Shown: positions 44,838 to 54,467, counted from the stretch's first letter. The stretch: 64,000 bases of DNA from Jejuia sp040720935 (GCF_040720935.1 NZ_JBFDAE010000005.1:186001-250000); one strand, 5' to 3'. Made by a program: numbers and translations. Notes: generated from the sequence alone by a model not told the origin.

Positions 44838-44868
44838 TAAAAAAAGCTGCTTCGTTAAAAGCAGCTTT
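44838..44868 (-). terminator. Intrinsic terminator after the ompH genes
   Basis: AAAGCTGCTT (44843-44852) pairs with AAGCAGCTTT (44859-44868). The A run at 44839-44845 is a T run on the minus strand. Confidence 0.8.
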
Positions 44869-44956
44869 AAGTAAGTTGTTTTTTTCCCATCCGGAATTGC
44901 TTTTTGGCAATTCCTACCTCCGCAAGGGAAAGGTGGAATGGAATTTATACTTTTAA

Positions 44957-45463
44957 TTATATTCCTAAAGATTTTTTTACGTCATCCAATAAGTTTTTGC
45001 CATCTGCCATGATGGTAACGCCTTGAGAAGAATCCAATACGTAATCAAAACCTTGCGCTCTAGCTACTTTTAAGATGGCTGCTTTTGCGTCGTCAGTAAT
45101 AGGCTTTAATAAATCGAACTCTTTTTTCTGTAAATCTTGTTGCGCTTTTTGTTGGTACTCACGGATACTTTGCTCCATAGTCTGCACCTCTTTAGCACGG
45201 TTTGTGTTTTCTTCCTTAGTTTTTGTAGCTGCTTCAGAATCATAAAGTTGCACTTTCTTTTGGAACTCGGCACCCAAAGCTTGTAATTCAGTTTGGTATG
45301 TTTTAGAAAGTGTCTCCAATTGCGCTTTAGCTTGTTCCATAGCAGGCATTGCTTGAATCAATTCTTGTGTGTTTATATGTGCAATCTTACTTTGAGCACC
45401 AGAAAAACTGATGGTTCCTATACTTAAAGCAGTTGCTAATAAAATTGTTTTTAAATGTTTCAT
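44957..45463 (-). CDS. OmpH/Skp family periplasmic chaperone 2
   Basis: The 168-residue protein has a signal peptide (about 1-23). The family pattern follows: KIAHINTQELIQAMPAMEQA, a long charged coiled coil (about 45-120), then the closing strand FDYVLDSSQGVTIM. Skp-like trimers hold unfolded outer-membrane proteins during transit to BamA. It is 35 bases downstream of a longer paralogue and lies in the bamA cluster, which supports this role. Confidence 0.93.
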   Translation of the reverse strand: MKHLKTILLATALSIGTISFSGAQSKIAHINTQELIQAMPAMEQAKAQLETLSKTYQTELQALGAEFQKKVQLYDSEAATKTKEENTNRAKEVQTMEQSIREYQQKAQQDLQKKEFDLLKPITDDAKAAILKVARAQGFDYVLDSSQGVTIMADGKNLLDDVKKSLGI

Positions 45464-45498
45464 TTTTAAAATAGTATTAATGTGTTATAGTTTTTAAT

Positions 45499-46512
45499 TT
45501 AATTATTTCTCAAGCTATCCTTAGCTTTTTGTCTGTCTTCCAATATTTTTTGTTTTCTCGCTTCTAATTCCTTTTTACGTGCAGCTCTATCCCTTAATTT
45601 TTTTTGTCTGTTTTCTTCAATTAATTGAGCTCTCGTTTTTGTTTCGGTTGCAGGAGCGCTAGTTGTTGTTTCTTCTTTTGCTGTTTCTTCATTTTTTTCT
45701 TCAACATCATCTTGAGTGGCTATTGTTTTATTTCGAGCATCTAGTTTTGCTTGTTTTGCCTTTTCACGATCTTCTAAAATCTTTTGGCGCTTTGCATTTG
45801 CTTCTGCTTTCTTGGCTTCACGAGCTGCTAATATTTCTTGTCTGCGTTTTTCAACTGCACTTTCGCGCGCTTGTTTTTTTTCTTCCAGTGCTTTTTCGCG
45901 TTCCTCCAATTCATAATTAATCTCTGGAACCGCTTCTTCATTTTCCGCTGCTTTCTTTTCTGCTTTAGACTTTGCTTGCCTTCTTTTTGAAGACCGTGTG
46001 ATGGCTCTTAAAACTTGCTCGCTTATATCGAATCGTTTTGCAGAGTATAGCATCACAACATCAGCGGATTTATCAAAAATAAAATCATACTTTCTACTTG
46101 CCGCCATATCTTGAACTGCTGCAAAAATTTGATCTTGAATAGGCTGCATCAACTGTTTTTGTTGGATCATTAAATCGCCATTTGGTCCAAAACGCTTTTG
46201 CTGATAATCGAGTATTTCTTTTTCCTCAAAAGCAATATCTTCTTCGCGTTCGTCTATGAGCTCTTTAGTTAAAAGTACTTTTTCATTGCTTAAATCTTTA
46301 CGTTTTTGAGCAATCTCAGAAATTTTACCTTGGATTTCATTTTTCCATTTTTGGGTTTTGTCATCCAACTGCCCCATGGCTTCTTGATATTCGGGAACAT
46401 TTTCTAAAATATATTCTGTATCAATATATGCTATTCGCACACCACGTTGCGCATGCACCGAAATACTCAGCATAACTACTAAGGTCAATAAAAAAAGAAC
46501 TTTGTTTTTCAT
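45499..46512 (-). CDS. OmpH/Skp family protein 1 with extended charged coiled coil
   Basis: The 337-residue OmpH paralogue has a signal peptide (1-21, ending SVHAQ). Its core domain (about 25-175) has RIAYIDTEYILENVPEYQEA and ends with YDFIFDKSADVVMLY. The last 150 residues are an alanine/lysine/glutamate/arginine-rich extension with a recurring unit (RQEILAAREAKK, RQKILEDREKAKQ, RKQKILEDRQKAK). About twice the usual Skp length. The tail may form a long coiled coil or bind negatively charged partners. It lies between bamA and the shorter ompH gene. Confidence 0.92.
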   Translation of the reverse strand: MKNKVLFLLTLVVMLSISVHAQRGVRIAYIDTEYILENVPEYQEAMGQLDDKTQKWKNEIQGKISEIAQKRKDLSNEKVLLTKELIDEREEDIAFEEKEILDYQQKRFGPNGDLMIQQKQLMQPIQDQIFAAVQDMAASRKYDFIFDKSADVVMLYSAKRFDISEQVLRAITRSSKRRQAKSKAEKKAAENEEAVPEINYELEEREKALEEKKQARESAVEKRRQEILAAREAKKAEANAKRQKILEDREKAKQAKLDARNKTIATQDDVEEKNEETAKEETTTSAPATETKTRAQLIEENRQKKLRDRAARKKELEARKQKILEDRQKAKDSLRNN

Positions 46513-46688
46513 CTGTGTTTCTATTTTTATAATTTATAATTTCCAAAAACGACAGATGATTTCATGTTTTCTGTCTCTCTTTCGAATTGTATCTTCAAAA
46601 TTAACGAAATTTAATCTTAAAAATTTTAATTCTCATTCAAATCATCAAAGTGTTATTAGAAAATATCGTGCCAAAACTAATTTATCGC

Positions 46689-49301
46689 TTAAAATTGTTG
46701 ACCAATTATAAAGTGAGTTTCCCAGCCATTCTTAACACCAGTACCGTCTATCGAGTCGAAACCATGTCCAAAATCTATACCTAATAAACCAAATGCTGGC
46801 ATAAAAATACGCACACCTAAACCTGCAGAACGTTTAATGGTAAATGGATCAAAATCTCTAAAACTGTTATATGAAGCCCCTCCTTCCATAAAACCTAAAG
46901 CATAAATTTTAGCTGAAGCTTTTAAAGTAACAGGATAACGTAACTCTAATGAAAACTTATTGTAAACACTACTACCATCTTGGCTTGATAGGGATTGATT
47001 AGGGTATCCTCTCAATTGCACCACTTGTCTGCCGTCTAAAGAAAAATTACCTAAACCATCTCCTCCAAGGAAAAAACGTTCAAAAGGAATCACACCTCTA
47101 TCATTGTTATAAGCTCCTAGAAAGCCAAATTCAACACTTGGTCTTAATACCAAATCCTTTGTTAACTCGGTGTACCAATCTGCTTTAAAGTTTACTTTGT
47201 AGAATTCTAACCATTTAAAACGCTCTTGGTCTATTTGACCTATTCTTTCACTAGCAGCTATTCTATCCGCTTCAGAATTAGAAGTGTCGTTAATAATAGT
47301 TTGACTATCGGTTCGTTCTTGTTTTAAAGCTGAATAATCTACACCATCAAATAGAGAATAAGGAATAGATAGTTTTGCGGTAACGGAGAAATTTGAACCT
47401 CCTGTTGGATATATGGGATCTACTCTTGTATTGTTTCTACTTAAACCTACGGTATAAGATAAGTTTTTAGCGCTACCATTACCAAAGGTAAAAAGACCTG
47501 TATTGTAATTATTTAAATCGTAAACCTGATAACTCAATGCTTGAGATAACGTAAAATAATCATCCGGGACACTCAACCGTTTTGCCAACCCTAAAGTTAT
47601 ACCTGTAATATTAAAACTTTTGCTTTTATCTGCGCCCCTTGTTAAAGGGTTAAACAAAAACTGTTTGGTATGGGAAAGTGATGCTGAAAACTGTACTGGA
47701 CGTTTACCACCTAACCAAGGCTCAGAAAAAGAAAAGCTATAGGTTTGGAAAAAACGACTTGCTTGTAAACGCAATGCCAATTTTTGACCATCACCCATCG
47801 GGATTGGCTTATAAGCATCTTTATTAAAAAGGTCTTTAATAGAAAAATTGTTGAAAGATAAACCTAGCGTTCCAATAAAACCACCGCCACCATAACCACC
47901 TTGAAGTTCTATTTGGCTAGATCCAGTTTCTTTAACCGAATATTCCATATCAATAGTGCCCTCATTAGGATTTGGATTGTTGAAGTTAGGCGAAATTTCC
48001 TGGGCATCAAAAAAGCCCAATTGCCCTAATTCACGAACCGTGCGTACCACATTGGCTTTACTATATAATTGCCCTGGACGCGTTCTTAATTCCCTGTATA
48101 TAACGTGGTCGTTTGTTTTATCATTTCCAGTAACAGATACATCATTGAAATAGGCTGGTTTTCCTTCGGAAATTCGTATTTCCATATCAATTACGTTATT
48201 ATCTGCGCTTACTTCAACTGGGTTTATAGATGAAAATAAATAGCCATTGTTTTGGTATAAATTCGCAATATCATCACCATCTGGTTTTGTGTTATCTTGA
48301 ATTCGCTTTTCTAGGAGCACACCATTATAGGTTTCTCCTTTCTTAATTCTAAGATACCTGTTTAATTGCTGGTCTGTATAAACCGTATTGCCTATAAATT
48401 TGATGTCCCCAAATTTATAAAGCTCGCCTTCTTCTAATTTAAGATGAATTGAAATGGTTTTATCGCCCTCAACGCTAATACTGTCAGAAATAATGCGCGC
48501 ATCGCGATAACCGTTTTCTGCATATTTGTCAACAACACTAGACAAATCTGCTTGATATGCAGAATCTATAAATTTAGAACGTTTTAAAATTCGTAATCTA
48601 TTGATTTTTTTCGTGCTCTTCATTGCTTTTCTAAGCACCTTATCTTTTAGGGCAGTATTCCCATCAAAAGTAATATCCTTGATTTTTACTTTTTCACCTT
48701 TATCTATGGCAACCACCATATTTACTCTAGCCTTCTCAATGGAATCTTTTACTTCTACGGTGTTGATATGGACCTTAGCATTGTAAAATCCGTCTTTTTT
48801 ATATTTTTTAACCAAAAAGTTTTTAGTAGTAGTAATAAGGTTTTCGGTAACTTTTGTGCCTTTTTTAAGCTTGTTGTCTTTTATAATACCTTCAATTTTA
48901 CCTTTTTTTACACCCGTAACCTTGACATCAATTAACTGGGGTAAATCTGACAAGTGAATTTCCAAAAAAGCAGTATTTCCTTCAATATTTGTAAGGAAGA
49001 CTTCAATATCACTAAAGAGTTTAGAGTTCCAAAGTTTTTTTATGGCATTTGCAATGTCTTCACCAGGAATGGTAATTTCATTTCCCTTTCTTAGACCGGA
49101 ATATGCAACAATAGTTTGCTCGTTAAAAGTTGTATTACCAGAAACAGAAACACCTCCTAGGGTATATTTTTTACCGTTATCGTACTGTAGATCTTGCCCA
49201 TGAAGCGCAAAGCTAAACGCAATAACTAATACTGCAATACATTGTTTTAGGTAAGTTTTCAATAAAAATGTATTAGCTAAGTTGTTCACTTGTTTTCCCA
49301 A
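46689..49301 (-). CDS. bamA: Outer membrane protein assembly factor BamA
   Basis: The 870-residue Omp85 protein is the core of the machine that inserts beta-barrels into the outer membrane. It has five POTRA domains (about 40-450, for example YTLGGVSVSGNTTF and VKIKDITFDGNTAL) and a C-terminal 16-strand barrel starting near 455 (IELQGGYGGGG). VQLRGYPNQSL is at the place of the family VRGF motif. It ends in phenylalanine (HFIIGQQF). ATG 49301 lies inside uppS by 29 bases. A TTG at 49262 would give a shorter, cleaner signal peptide (KTYLKQCIAVLVIAF) and start after the uppS stop, so the true start is uncertain. Confidence 0.95.
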   Translation of the reverse strand: MGKQVNNLANTFLLKTYLKQCIAVLVIAFSFALHGQDLQYDNGKKYTLGGVSVSGNTTFNEQTIVAYSGLRKGNEITIPGEDIANAIKKLWNSKLFSDIEVFLTNIEGNTAFLEIHLSDLPQLIDVKVTGVKKGKIEGIIKDNKLKKGTKVTENLITTTKNFLVKKYKKDGFYNAKVHINTVEVKDSIEKARVNMVVAIDKGEKVKIKDITFDGNTALKDKVLRKAMKSTKKINRLRILKRSKFIDSAYQADLSSVVDKYAENGYRDARIISDSISVEGDKTISIHLKLEEGELYKFGDIKFIGNTVYTDQQLNRYLRIKKGETYNGVLLEKRIQDNTKPDGDDIANLYQNNGYLFSSINPVEVSADNNVIDMEIRISEGKPAYFNDVSVTGNDKTNDHVIYRELRTRPGQLYSKANVVRTVRELGQLGFFDAQEISPNFNNPNPNEGTIDMEYSVKETGSSQIELQGGYGGGGFIGTLGLSFNNFSIKDLFNKDAYKPIPMGDGQKLALRLQASRFFQTYSFSFSEPWLGGKRPVQFSASLSHTKQFLFNPLTRGADKSKSFNITGITLGLAKRLSVPDDYFTLSQALSYQVYDLNNYNTGLFTFGNGSAKNLSYTVGLSRNNTRVDPIYPTGGSNFSVTAKLSIPYSLFDGVDYSALKQERTDSQTIINDTSNSEADRIAASERIGQIDQERFKWLEFYKVNFKADWYTELTKDLVLRPSVEFGFLGAYNNDRGVIPFERFFLGGDGLGNFSLDGRQVVQLRGYPNQSLSSQDGSSVYNKFSLELRYPVTLKASAKIYALGFMEGGASYNSFRDFDPFTIKRSAGLGVRIFMPAFGLLGIDFGHGFDSIDGTGVKNGWETHFIIGQQF

Positions 49302-50013
49302 ATCGTCTTTCTCTTTTTTGATACTCTATAATAGCTTTATACAAATCTTGTTTTGTGAAATCTGGCCAAAGTGTATCCGTAAAATACAGTTCGGCATACG
49401 CTATTTGCCAAAGCAAAAAATTACTAATACGTTGTTCGCCGCTTGTTCTAATAAGCAAGTCCACGTCTGGTAAATTTTGCGTGTAAAGATGCTTATTTAT
49501 AATTGATTCATCAATAATTTCGGGCGAAATTATGTTATTTTTAACTTTATTACTAATTTCTTTAACGGCGTTTAACAGTTCTTCTCGAGAACCATAACTT
49601 AGCGCCAAGGTTAAAGTCATTCTACTGTTGTCTTTTGTACACTCCATAACTTCCTTAAGCTCTTTGTTTACTTTGGATGGCAGTAAACTTAAATTGCCAA
49701 TGGCTGTTAATTTTATGTTATTGTCCTGGAGTGTTTTTATTTCTTTCTTTAATGAAGAAATCAATAACTTCATTAATGTTTTTACCTCTAGTTTAGGGCG
49801 GTTCCAGTTTTCGGTTGAAAATGCATAAAGTGTTAGGTTGGGTACCCCTAATTCCGTAGAGGCTTCTACAACCTGTCTTACCGATTTGGTGCCACTTTCA
49901 TGTCCAAAAGCTCTGAGCAACCCCTTTTGTTTTGCCCATCTACCATTACCATCCATAATAATGGCAATGTGTTTTGGTAGCGCTTCAAGTAGTATGTTGT
50001 CTTTTAAATCCAT
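49273..50013 (-). CDS. uppS: Isoprenyl transferase (undecaprenyl diphosphate synthase)
   Basis: This enzyme makes the C55 carrier lipid used for peptidoglycan and surface polysaccharides. The 246-residue protein has the cis-prenyltransferase motifs HIAIIMDGNGRWAKQKG (D21), GHESGTKSVR, STENWNRP and DLLIRTSGEQRISNFLLWQ. It shares one base with the DUF6089 gene and overlaps the start of bamA, so the three are translationally coupled. This order is a stable feature of Bacteroidota genomes. Confidence 0.96.
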   Translation of the reverse strand: MDLKDNILLEALPKHIAIIMDGNGRWAKQKGLLRAFGHESGTKSVRQVVEASTELGVPNLTLYAFSTENWNRPKLEVKTLMKLLISSLKKEIKTLQDNNIKLTAIGNLSLLPSKVNKELKEVMECTKDNSRMTLTLALSYGSREELLNAVKEISNKVKNNIISPEIIDESIINKHLYTQNLPDVDLLIRTSGEQRISNFLLWQIAYAELYFTDTLWPDFTKQDLYKAIIEYQKRERRFGKTSEQLS

Positions 50014-50705
50014 TAGTTAACGCAATAACAAGGGTTCTCGCCAAATGTGTAAGTTAAGGTAATTCCTGAAAACACATACCAATCATTATTATTTATATTC
50101 CCAAATTGGAAGGTGTCTCTAAATTCGGAATCAGGGATACTACCATCAATTTCATCTGAAAGTGTGTAGCGTGCGCCAACTTCGATCCCTAGAATAAAAT
50201 TCTCTATAAAGCGCATTTTAAAACCTAGAGCCATCGGTATGCCATATGCCCAACTTTTGGTGTTTTCTGAAGTTAAAACCCCATTATTAAAATAATTGTT
50301 ATCGTGACTTGCAAGGCTAATTCCAGTATATAAATAAGGAGTTGCTACGGGTTTTCTGTTGTGTAAATTATAGTTTAGGAACGTAAATTCCATACCTGCC
50401 GAAACTTCAAAAATATTAGTGTTGAAACTATAACCGCGTTGTTGGCGTCTAGGATCGTCTGAATTTGCATCGATACCTTCTAATTCGCTAAAAATCACGG
50501 ACACTCTATAAGAATGTCTCGCGCTCCTGTTCCATTTATAAATTCCTCCAAATGCTGCTTGGTTGGGTGAGATATAATCGGTTGCGCCAACATCGCCAAT
50601 AAAGTTGCTCCCTCCCACAAAAACACCAATTTCATTGATTTGAGAGAAACTTAATTGCACTGTTAACATGCTAATAATTAATAGGGTAACGTACCGCATA
50701 GCCAT
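50013..50705 (-). CDS. DUF6089 family outer-membrane protein
   Basis: The 230-residue protein has a signal peptide (about 1-21, ending QLSFSQ), then INEIGVFVGGSNFIGDVG. The beta-rich, aromatic sequence is of an eight-strand OmpA-like or porin-like barrel. ATG 50705 or ATG 50699 may be the start (MAMRYV). It sits directly before uppS and bamA, as is usual in this phylum. The function is unknown. The C-terminus ENPCYCVN has two cysteines. Confidence 0.85.
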   Translation of the reverse strand: MAMRYVTLLIISMLTVQLSFSQINEIGVFVGGSNFIGDVGATDYISPNQAAFGGIYKWNRSARHSYRVSVIFSELEGIDANSDDPRRQQRGYSFNTNIFEVSAGMEFTFLNYNLHNRKPVATPYLYTGISLASHDNNYFNNGVLTSENTKSWAYGIPMALGFKMRFIENFILGIEVGARYTLSDEIDGSIPDSEFRDTFQFGNINNNDWYVFSGITLTYTFGENPCYCVN

Positions 50706-50823
50706 TTAAAGTTTGCAAATATAATAAATAAGATGTGCCTATTGCAATTTGTATTGAATAGTATGTGTGTAAAACTGAATTTATAGTGAATTATTGTTTA
50801 GAATTGATAAGTGAAAGGGGTGT

Positions 50824-51708
50824 TTAGTTCCGGTTGTCTTCCCCCCAAAGCATTTTCTTCCGAAGTGTTTTTAAAAAGCTTTCATCCAGTAAATCAATCA
50901 TTTTAATTTTGAAGTCCGCTTTTTTAATAGTGATAATCGTATCATTATCCAGAGTGGCAATTCTTGAATCTAAAGATAACAAGTGTTGTTCTTCCCGTCC
51001 ACGCACCTTTAGTTGTATTTTGGTAGAATCTGGAATTACCAAAGGGCGTGCACTAAGATTATGAGGCGCTATTGGCGTTAAAACAAAACTATTTGCGCCA
51101 GGTGTAATTACGGGGCCGCCACAACTTAACGAATATCCGGTAGAGCCTGTTGGCGTTGAAACTATCAGGCCATCGCTCCAATAAGAAGTTAAATACTCGC
51201 CGTCTAAAAGTGTTTCCACAGTAATCATAGAAGTGGTGTTTTTTCTGCTTACCGCTACTTCGTTCATGGCAAAATTTAAATCTAAAATATCTTCATTTTC
51301 AGGCGAGGTTTCTATAGCTAACAAGCTGCGTTCAGAAATCTTATATCGTCCGTCAATAATATTCTGGATTGCTTTTTCTATGTCCTCGACTTGAATGGTG
51401 GCTAAAAAACCCAGTCGTCCAGTATTGATGCCAACAATGGGAATGTCAAGTTTCATAACTAGCATAATGGCTCTTAAAATAGTGCCATCGCCACCAATAC
51501 TAATTAACAAATCATAAGATTCATCTAAGTTTTCAAAGGTTTCAAACGTATCGTAAAACGTTCTTTTTGTGGATACAGATTTTATAAGTTCAGAAAATTC
51601 TGCTTCAATATAAACTGCAATATCTTTTTTAGCTACATAATTGAGTAATGTGTCAACCGAAGTCAATGTGTATTTATTGTTGAAACGTCCAAAAACGGCA
51701 ATCTTCAT
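50824..51708 (-). CDS. nadK: NAD kinase
   Basis: NAD kinase phosphorylates NAD to NADP. The 294-residue protein has the GGDGT motif (72-76, catalytic D74), the NE/TG region (FAMNEVAVSRK), and GSTGYSLSCGGPVITP. The C-terminal part is complete. It is 37 bases downstream of the CBS gene and 118 bases upstream of the DUF6089 gene, in the same orientation. The CBS-nadK arrangement next to divergent pdxJ is common in flavobacteria. Confidence 0.96.
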   Translation of the reverse strand: MKIAVFGRFNNKYTLTSVDTLLNYVAKKDIAVYIEAEFSELIKSVSTKRTFYDTFETFENLDESYDLLISIGGDGTILRAIMLVMKLDIPIVGINTGRLGFLATIQVEDIEKAIQNIIDGRYKISERSLLAIETSPENEDILDLNFAMNEVAVSRKNTTSMITVETLLDGEYLTSYWSDGLIVSTPTGSTGYSLSCGGPVITPGANSFVLTPIAPHNLSARPLVIPDSTKIQLKVRGREEQHLLSLDSRIATLDNDTIITIKKADFKIKMIDLLDESFLKTLRKKMLWGEDNRN

Positions 51709-51745
51709 TGGTATAATTTTTAATTACTAAATGCTCACAATGAGT

Positions 51746-52405
51746 TTAAATATTTAGGTATTTATTCAAATAATCCGACCGGTCTTTTAAACTTTGCTTA
51801 AAACTATCTTCTTCGTGACCAGAAGCAATATTATAACTGTACCGTCTGAAGGTTTGAATAATATCGTTTAAACCGGTATTGCCAATTTTTAAAGTAACTT
51901 GTACAATATCGTTTTTCATTTTTGAAACAAAAGCCCCTAAAATTTTTCCGTTATTGGACTCAACTATTTGGCTAATTTCGCTAAACGAATAATCATTAAT
52001 GCCTTTTTCAATCACTAAAACACCTCCTGCTTCGTAGAAAAATGGCGATTCGTTAAATAATCCTATAACGTCATTGAGTTCATAGTAACCTATATAATTA
52101 TTTTGTTCATTTAAAATAGGCATAATATTCGCGGAATTTTGAGCAAAGGCTTCTAAAACATCAAGCCACATAGTGTTTTCTTTTACGAAGAAATCTTCAA
52201 TGGTGTGTAAATAATCGCTCAGGTATTTCTCGCTTTCAAAACAATGTACATCCATTTCAAAAAAAGTGCCCAAAAACACACCGTTTTCGTCCATAACTGG
52301 AATATGGGAATAGGTAAGCTGATTAAAAAGCTGTTGCAATTCGCTTATTTTGCTTTTGGTACTTAGCGGTTTTATATCGTTTATAATGAATTCTGAAAGT
52401 TTCAT
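51746..52405 (-). CDS. CBS-domain protein
   Basis: From ATG 52405 the protein has 219 residues; an upstream ATG at 52438 adds eleven residues without family support. Two CBS domains (about 1-60 and 66-120) are seen: PLSTKSKISELQQLFNQLTYSHIPVMDENG and the later ANIMPILNEQNNYIGYYE. CBS pairs bind adenine nucleotides. A C-terminal ACT-like alpha/beta region (about 135-205) follows. It may sense nucleotide state for the adjacent nadK, but this is inferred only from position. Confidence 0.85.
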   Translation of the reverse strand: MKLSEFIINDIKPLSTKSKISELQQLFNQLTYSHIPVMDENGVFLGTFFEMDVHCFESEKYLSDYLHTIEDFFVKENTMWLDVLEAFAQNSANIMPILNEQNNYIGYYELNDVIGLFNESPFFYEAGGVLVIEKGINDYSFSEISQIVESNNGKILGAFVSKMKNDIVQVTLKIGNTGLNDIIQTFRRYSYNIASGHEEDSFKQSLKDRSDYLNKYLNI

Positions 52406-52494
52406 ATGGAATATGATGTTATACTGCAAATTAATCAAAAAAATAGTACTTAGGGCTGTTCTACTTTGTATTTTTGTGCTTTAAAATAGAATTG

Positions 52495-53205
52495 ATGACA
52501 AAGTTAAGCGTAAATATTAACAAGATTGCAACTTTAAGGAATTCAAGAGGAGGCGATGTGCCTAATGTAGTGCAATTTGCAAAAGATGTACAGCGTTTTG
52601 GAGCAGAGGGTGTTACCATTCATCCAAGACCAGATGAGCGTCATATTCGTTACCAAGATGCGCGAGATTTAAAACCTGAGGTTTATACCGAATATAACAT
52701 TGAAGGCAATCCAATACACTCTTTTATTGATTTGGTATTGAGTGTAAAACCAACTCAAGTAACGCTTGTTCCAGATGCGGAAGACGCCATTACAAGTAAT
52801 GCAGGTTGGGATACAATTACTCATAAAGACTTTTTAATTGATGTGATTAAGGAATTTCAAAATAACGGCATTCGGACTTCAATTTTTGTGGATCCAGTTT
52901 TAGAGCAAATAGAAGGTGCAAAAGCCACGGGAACAGATAGGATTGAATTATATACTGAAGGTTTTGCACATCAATACGGTTTAGGAAATAAAAACGGAAT
53001 AAAACCATATACCGAAAGTGCTATTTTAGCCAATAAATTAGATTTGGGCATTAATGCAGGTCATGATTTATCGTTGGATAATATTCAATTTTTCAAGGAA
53101 AATATTCCAAATTTATTAGAGGTATCAATCGGACATGCTTTAATAGCTGAAAGTTTATATTTAGGTGTAGAAAACGTGATACAGATGTATTTGCGTAAGC
53201 TTTAA
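52495..53205 (+). CDS. pdxJ: Pyridoxine 5'-phosphate synthase
   Basis: PdxJ closes the ring of vitamin B6 from 1-deoxyxylulose 5-phosphate and aminoacetone phosphate. From ATG 52495 there are 236 residues. Start motif TKLSVNINKIATLRNSRGG, then GVTIHPRPDERHI, VTLVPD and the phosphate-binding INAGHDLSLDN are intact. It is transcribed away from the CBS/nadK genes. A -7-like TATTTTTG is at 52469-52476, 18 bases before the start; no clear -33 box was found. Confidence 0.95.
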   Translation: MTKLSVNINKIATLRNSRGGDVPNVVQFAKDVQRFGAEGVTIHPRPDERHIRYQDARDLKPEVYTEYNIEGNPIHSFIDLVLSVKPTQVTLVPDAEDAITSNAGWDTITHKDFLIDVIKEFQNNGIRTSIFVDPVLEQIEGAKATGTDRIELYTEGFAHQYGLGNKNGIKPYTESAILANKLDLGINAGHDLSLDNIQFFKENIPNLLEVSIGHALIAESLYLGVENVIQMYLRKL

Positions 53206-53290
53206 TAAGTTGGCAGTTTACAGTCGCGGTGTTCAAAAATCGTTAATCAACAATTGTTACTCGTTAAACAAAGAAGGGTAATCACATAAC

Positions 53291-53321
53291 AGTTTCCCTC
53301 CTTCGGAGGGATTAAGGGAGG
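53291..53321 (+). repeat. CCTCCCTTAATCCCTCC dispersed repeat, copy 2
   Basis: TTTCCCTCC-TTC-GGAGGG with trailing ATTAAGGGAGG, the inverse of 18884-18917. Its end GGGAGG lies 3 bases before the esterase ATG (GGGAGGAAAATG), so the repeat provides a purine-rich stretch where a ribosome binding site would be. Confidence 0.6.
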
Positions 53322-53324
53322 AAA

Positions 53325-54089
53325 ATGATATTACATTCAAACATTATAGGAGAAGGAAAACCATTCGTAATCCTACATGGTTTTTTAGGTATGAGCGATA
53401 ATTGGAAAACCCATGGCAAAAATTTGTCGGAACTCGGTTTTGAAGTGCATCTGGTCGATCAACGAAACCATGGGCAAAGTTTTCATGCAGAAGAATTTAG
53501 TTATGAAGTGCTTGTAGCAGATTTAAAAAACTATTGCGAAGCACATGATTTAAATGATATGGTGCTTTTAGGGCATTCCATGGGCGGAAAAACAGCGATG
53601 TTGTTTGCTACGGAATATCCTGAACTAGTTTCAAAATTATTAGTAGCCGATATTTCGCCTCGTTTCTATCCTGTACATCATGATGCGATTTTGGAAGGAT
53701 TGAGTGCTTTAGATTTCAATGAGATAAAAAGTAGAGGAGAAGCAGATAAAGTGTTAAGCAACTATGTGTCAGACGCTGGTACCCGAATGTTTTTATTAAA
53801 AAATCTCTATTGGGTTGAAAAAGGACAATTAGGATTACGCATCAACTTAGAGGTTTTAAAGAATGAAGTTGCCGAAGTTGGAGAATCCTTACCAAGCTAC
53901 GCAAGGTTTGAAAAAGACACTTTGTTTTTAAGAGGAGACCGCTCAGAATATATTGGTGTTGGCGATGAAAGCATTATTAAAAACCATTTTCCAAACGCTC
54001 AAATTGTAACGATAGCTAATGCAGGCCATTGGTTGCATGCCGAAAACCCTAAGGATTTTTTTGAGGCGGTGTTGGGTTTTGTACAATAA
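53325..54089 (+). CDS. Alpha/beta-hydrolase (YbfF-like esterase)
   Basis: The 254-residue cytosolic enzyme has the oxyanion region ILHGFLGMSDNW. The nucleophile elbow is LLGHSMGGKTAM (Ser near 87). The acid residue is probably in FLRGDRSEYI and the histidine in IANAGHWLHAE. These match short-chain acyl esterases of the YbfF group. The true substrate is unknown. The start ATG 53325 is supported by an adjacent purine-rich stretch. Confidence 0.9.
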   Translation: MILHSNIIGEGKPFVILHGFLGMSDNWKTHGKNLSELGFEVHLVDQRNHGQSFHAEEFSYEVLVADLKNYCEAHDLNDMVLLGHSMGGKTAMLFATEYPELVSKLLVADISPRFYPVHHDAILEGLSALDFNEIKSRGEADKVLSNYVSDAGTRMFLLKNLYWVEKGQLGLRINLEVLKNEVAEVGESLPSYARFEKDTLFLRGDRSEYIGVGDESIIKNHFPNAQIVTIANAGHWLHAENPKDFFEAVLGFVQ

Positions 54090-54119
54090 ATTAGTTCGTA
54101 CTTTTAAAATAAAATAATC

Positions 54120-54467
54120 ATGAATCTAATAATCAGACTTTTATTAAACGCCATCGCCGTATTTGCATTGGCCCATCTTTTAAGTGGTGTGCAAGTCGAT
54201 AGTTATTTAACCGCAATTATCGTTGCTTTAGTGCTTGCGGTTTTAAATCTTTTGGTAAAACCTCTTTTGGTCATTTTCACCTTACCAGTGACCATACTTA
54301 CTTTAGGCTTGTTTCTTTTAGTAATTAACGGATTAATGATTCTTCTAGCCGATGAATTTATCAATGGGTTTTCCGTAGCTAATATTTGGTGGGCGATCTT
54401 ATTTAGCATCCTATTATCTGTACTGCAATCACTTTTACAATCTTTACTTAAAGAAGATAATATCTAG
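54120..54467 (+). CDS. Holin-like (phage holin family 4 / YvlD-type) membrane protein
   Basis: The 115-residue protein has four membrane segments separated by short polar turns (NLIIRLLLNAIAVFALAHLL, AIIVALVLAVLNLLVKPLL, TLGLFLLVINGLMILLA, IWWAILFSILLSVLQSLLQ). This is the pattern of the chromosomal family of small membrane proteins called holin family 4 or YvlD. No phage genes are near, so a lysis role is unlikely. It is 30 bases after the esterase gene and may be co-transcribed. Confidence 0.88.
   Translation: MNLIIRLLLNAIAVFALAHLLSGVQVDSYLTAIIVALVLAVLNLLVKPLLVIFTLPVTILTLGLFLLVINGLMILLADEFINGFSVANIWWAILFSILLSVLQSLLQSLLKEDNI

Noticed and set aside
54120..54467. Phage holin and a prophage remnant
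   Set aside because: This is a chromosomal four-helix family; no phage genes or attachment sites are nearby.
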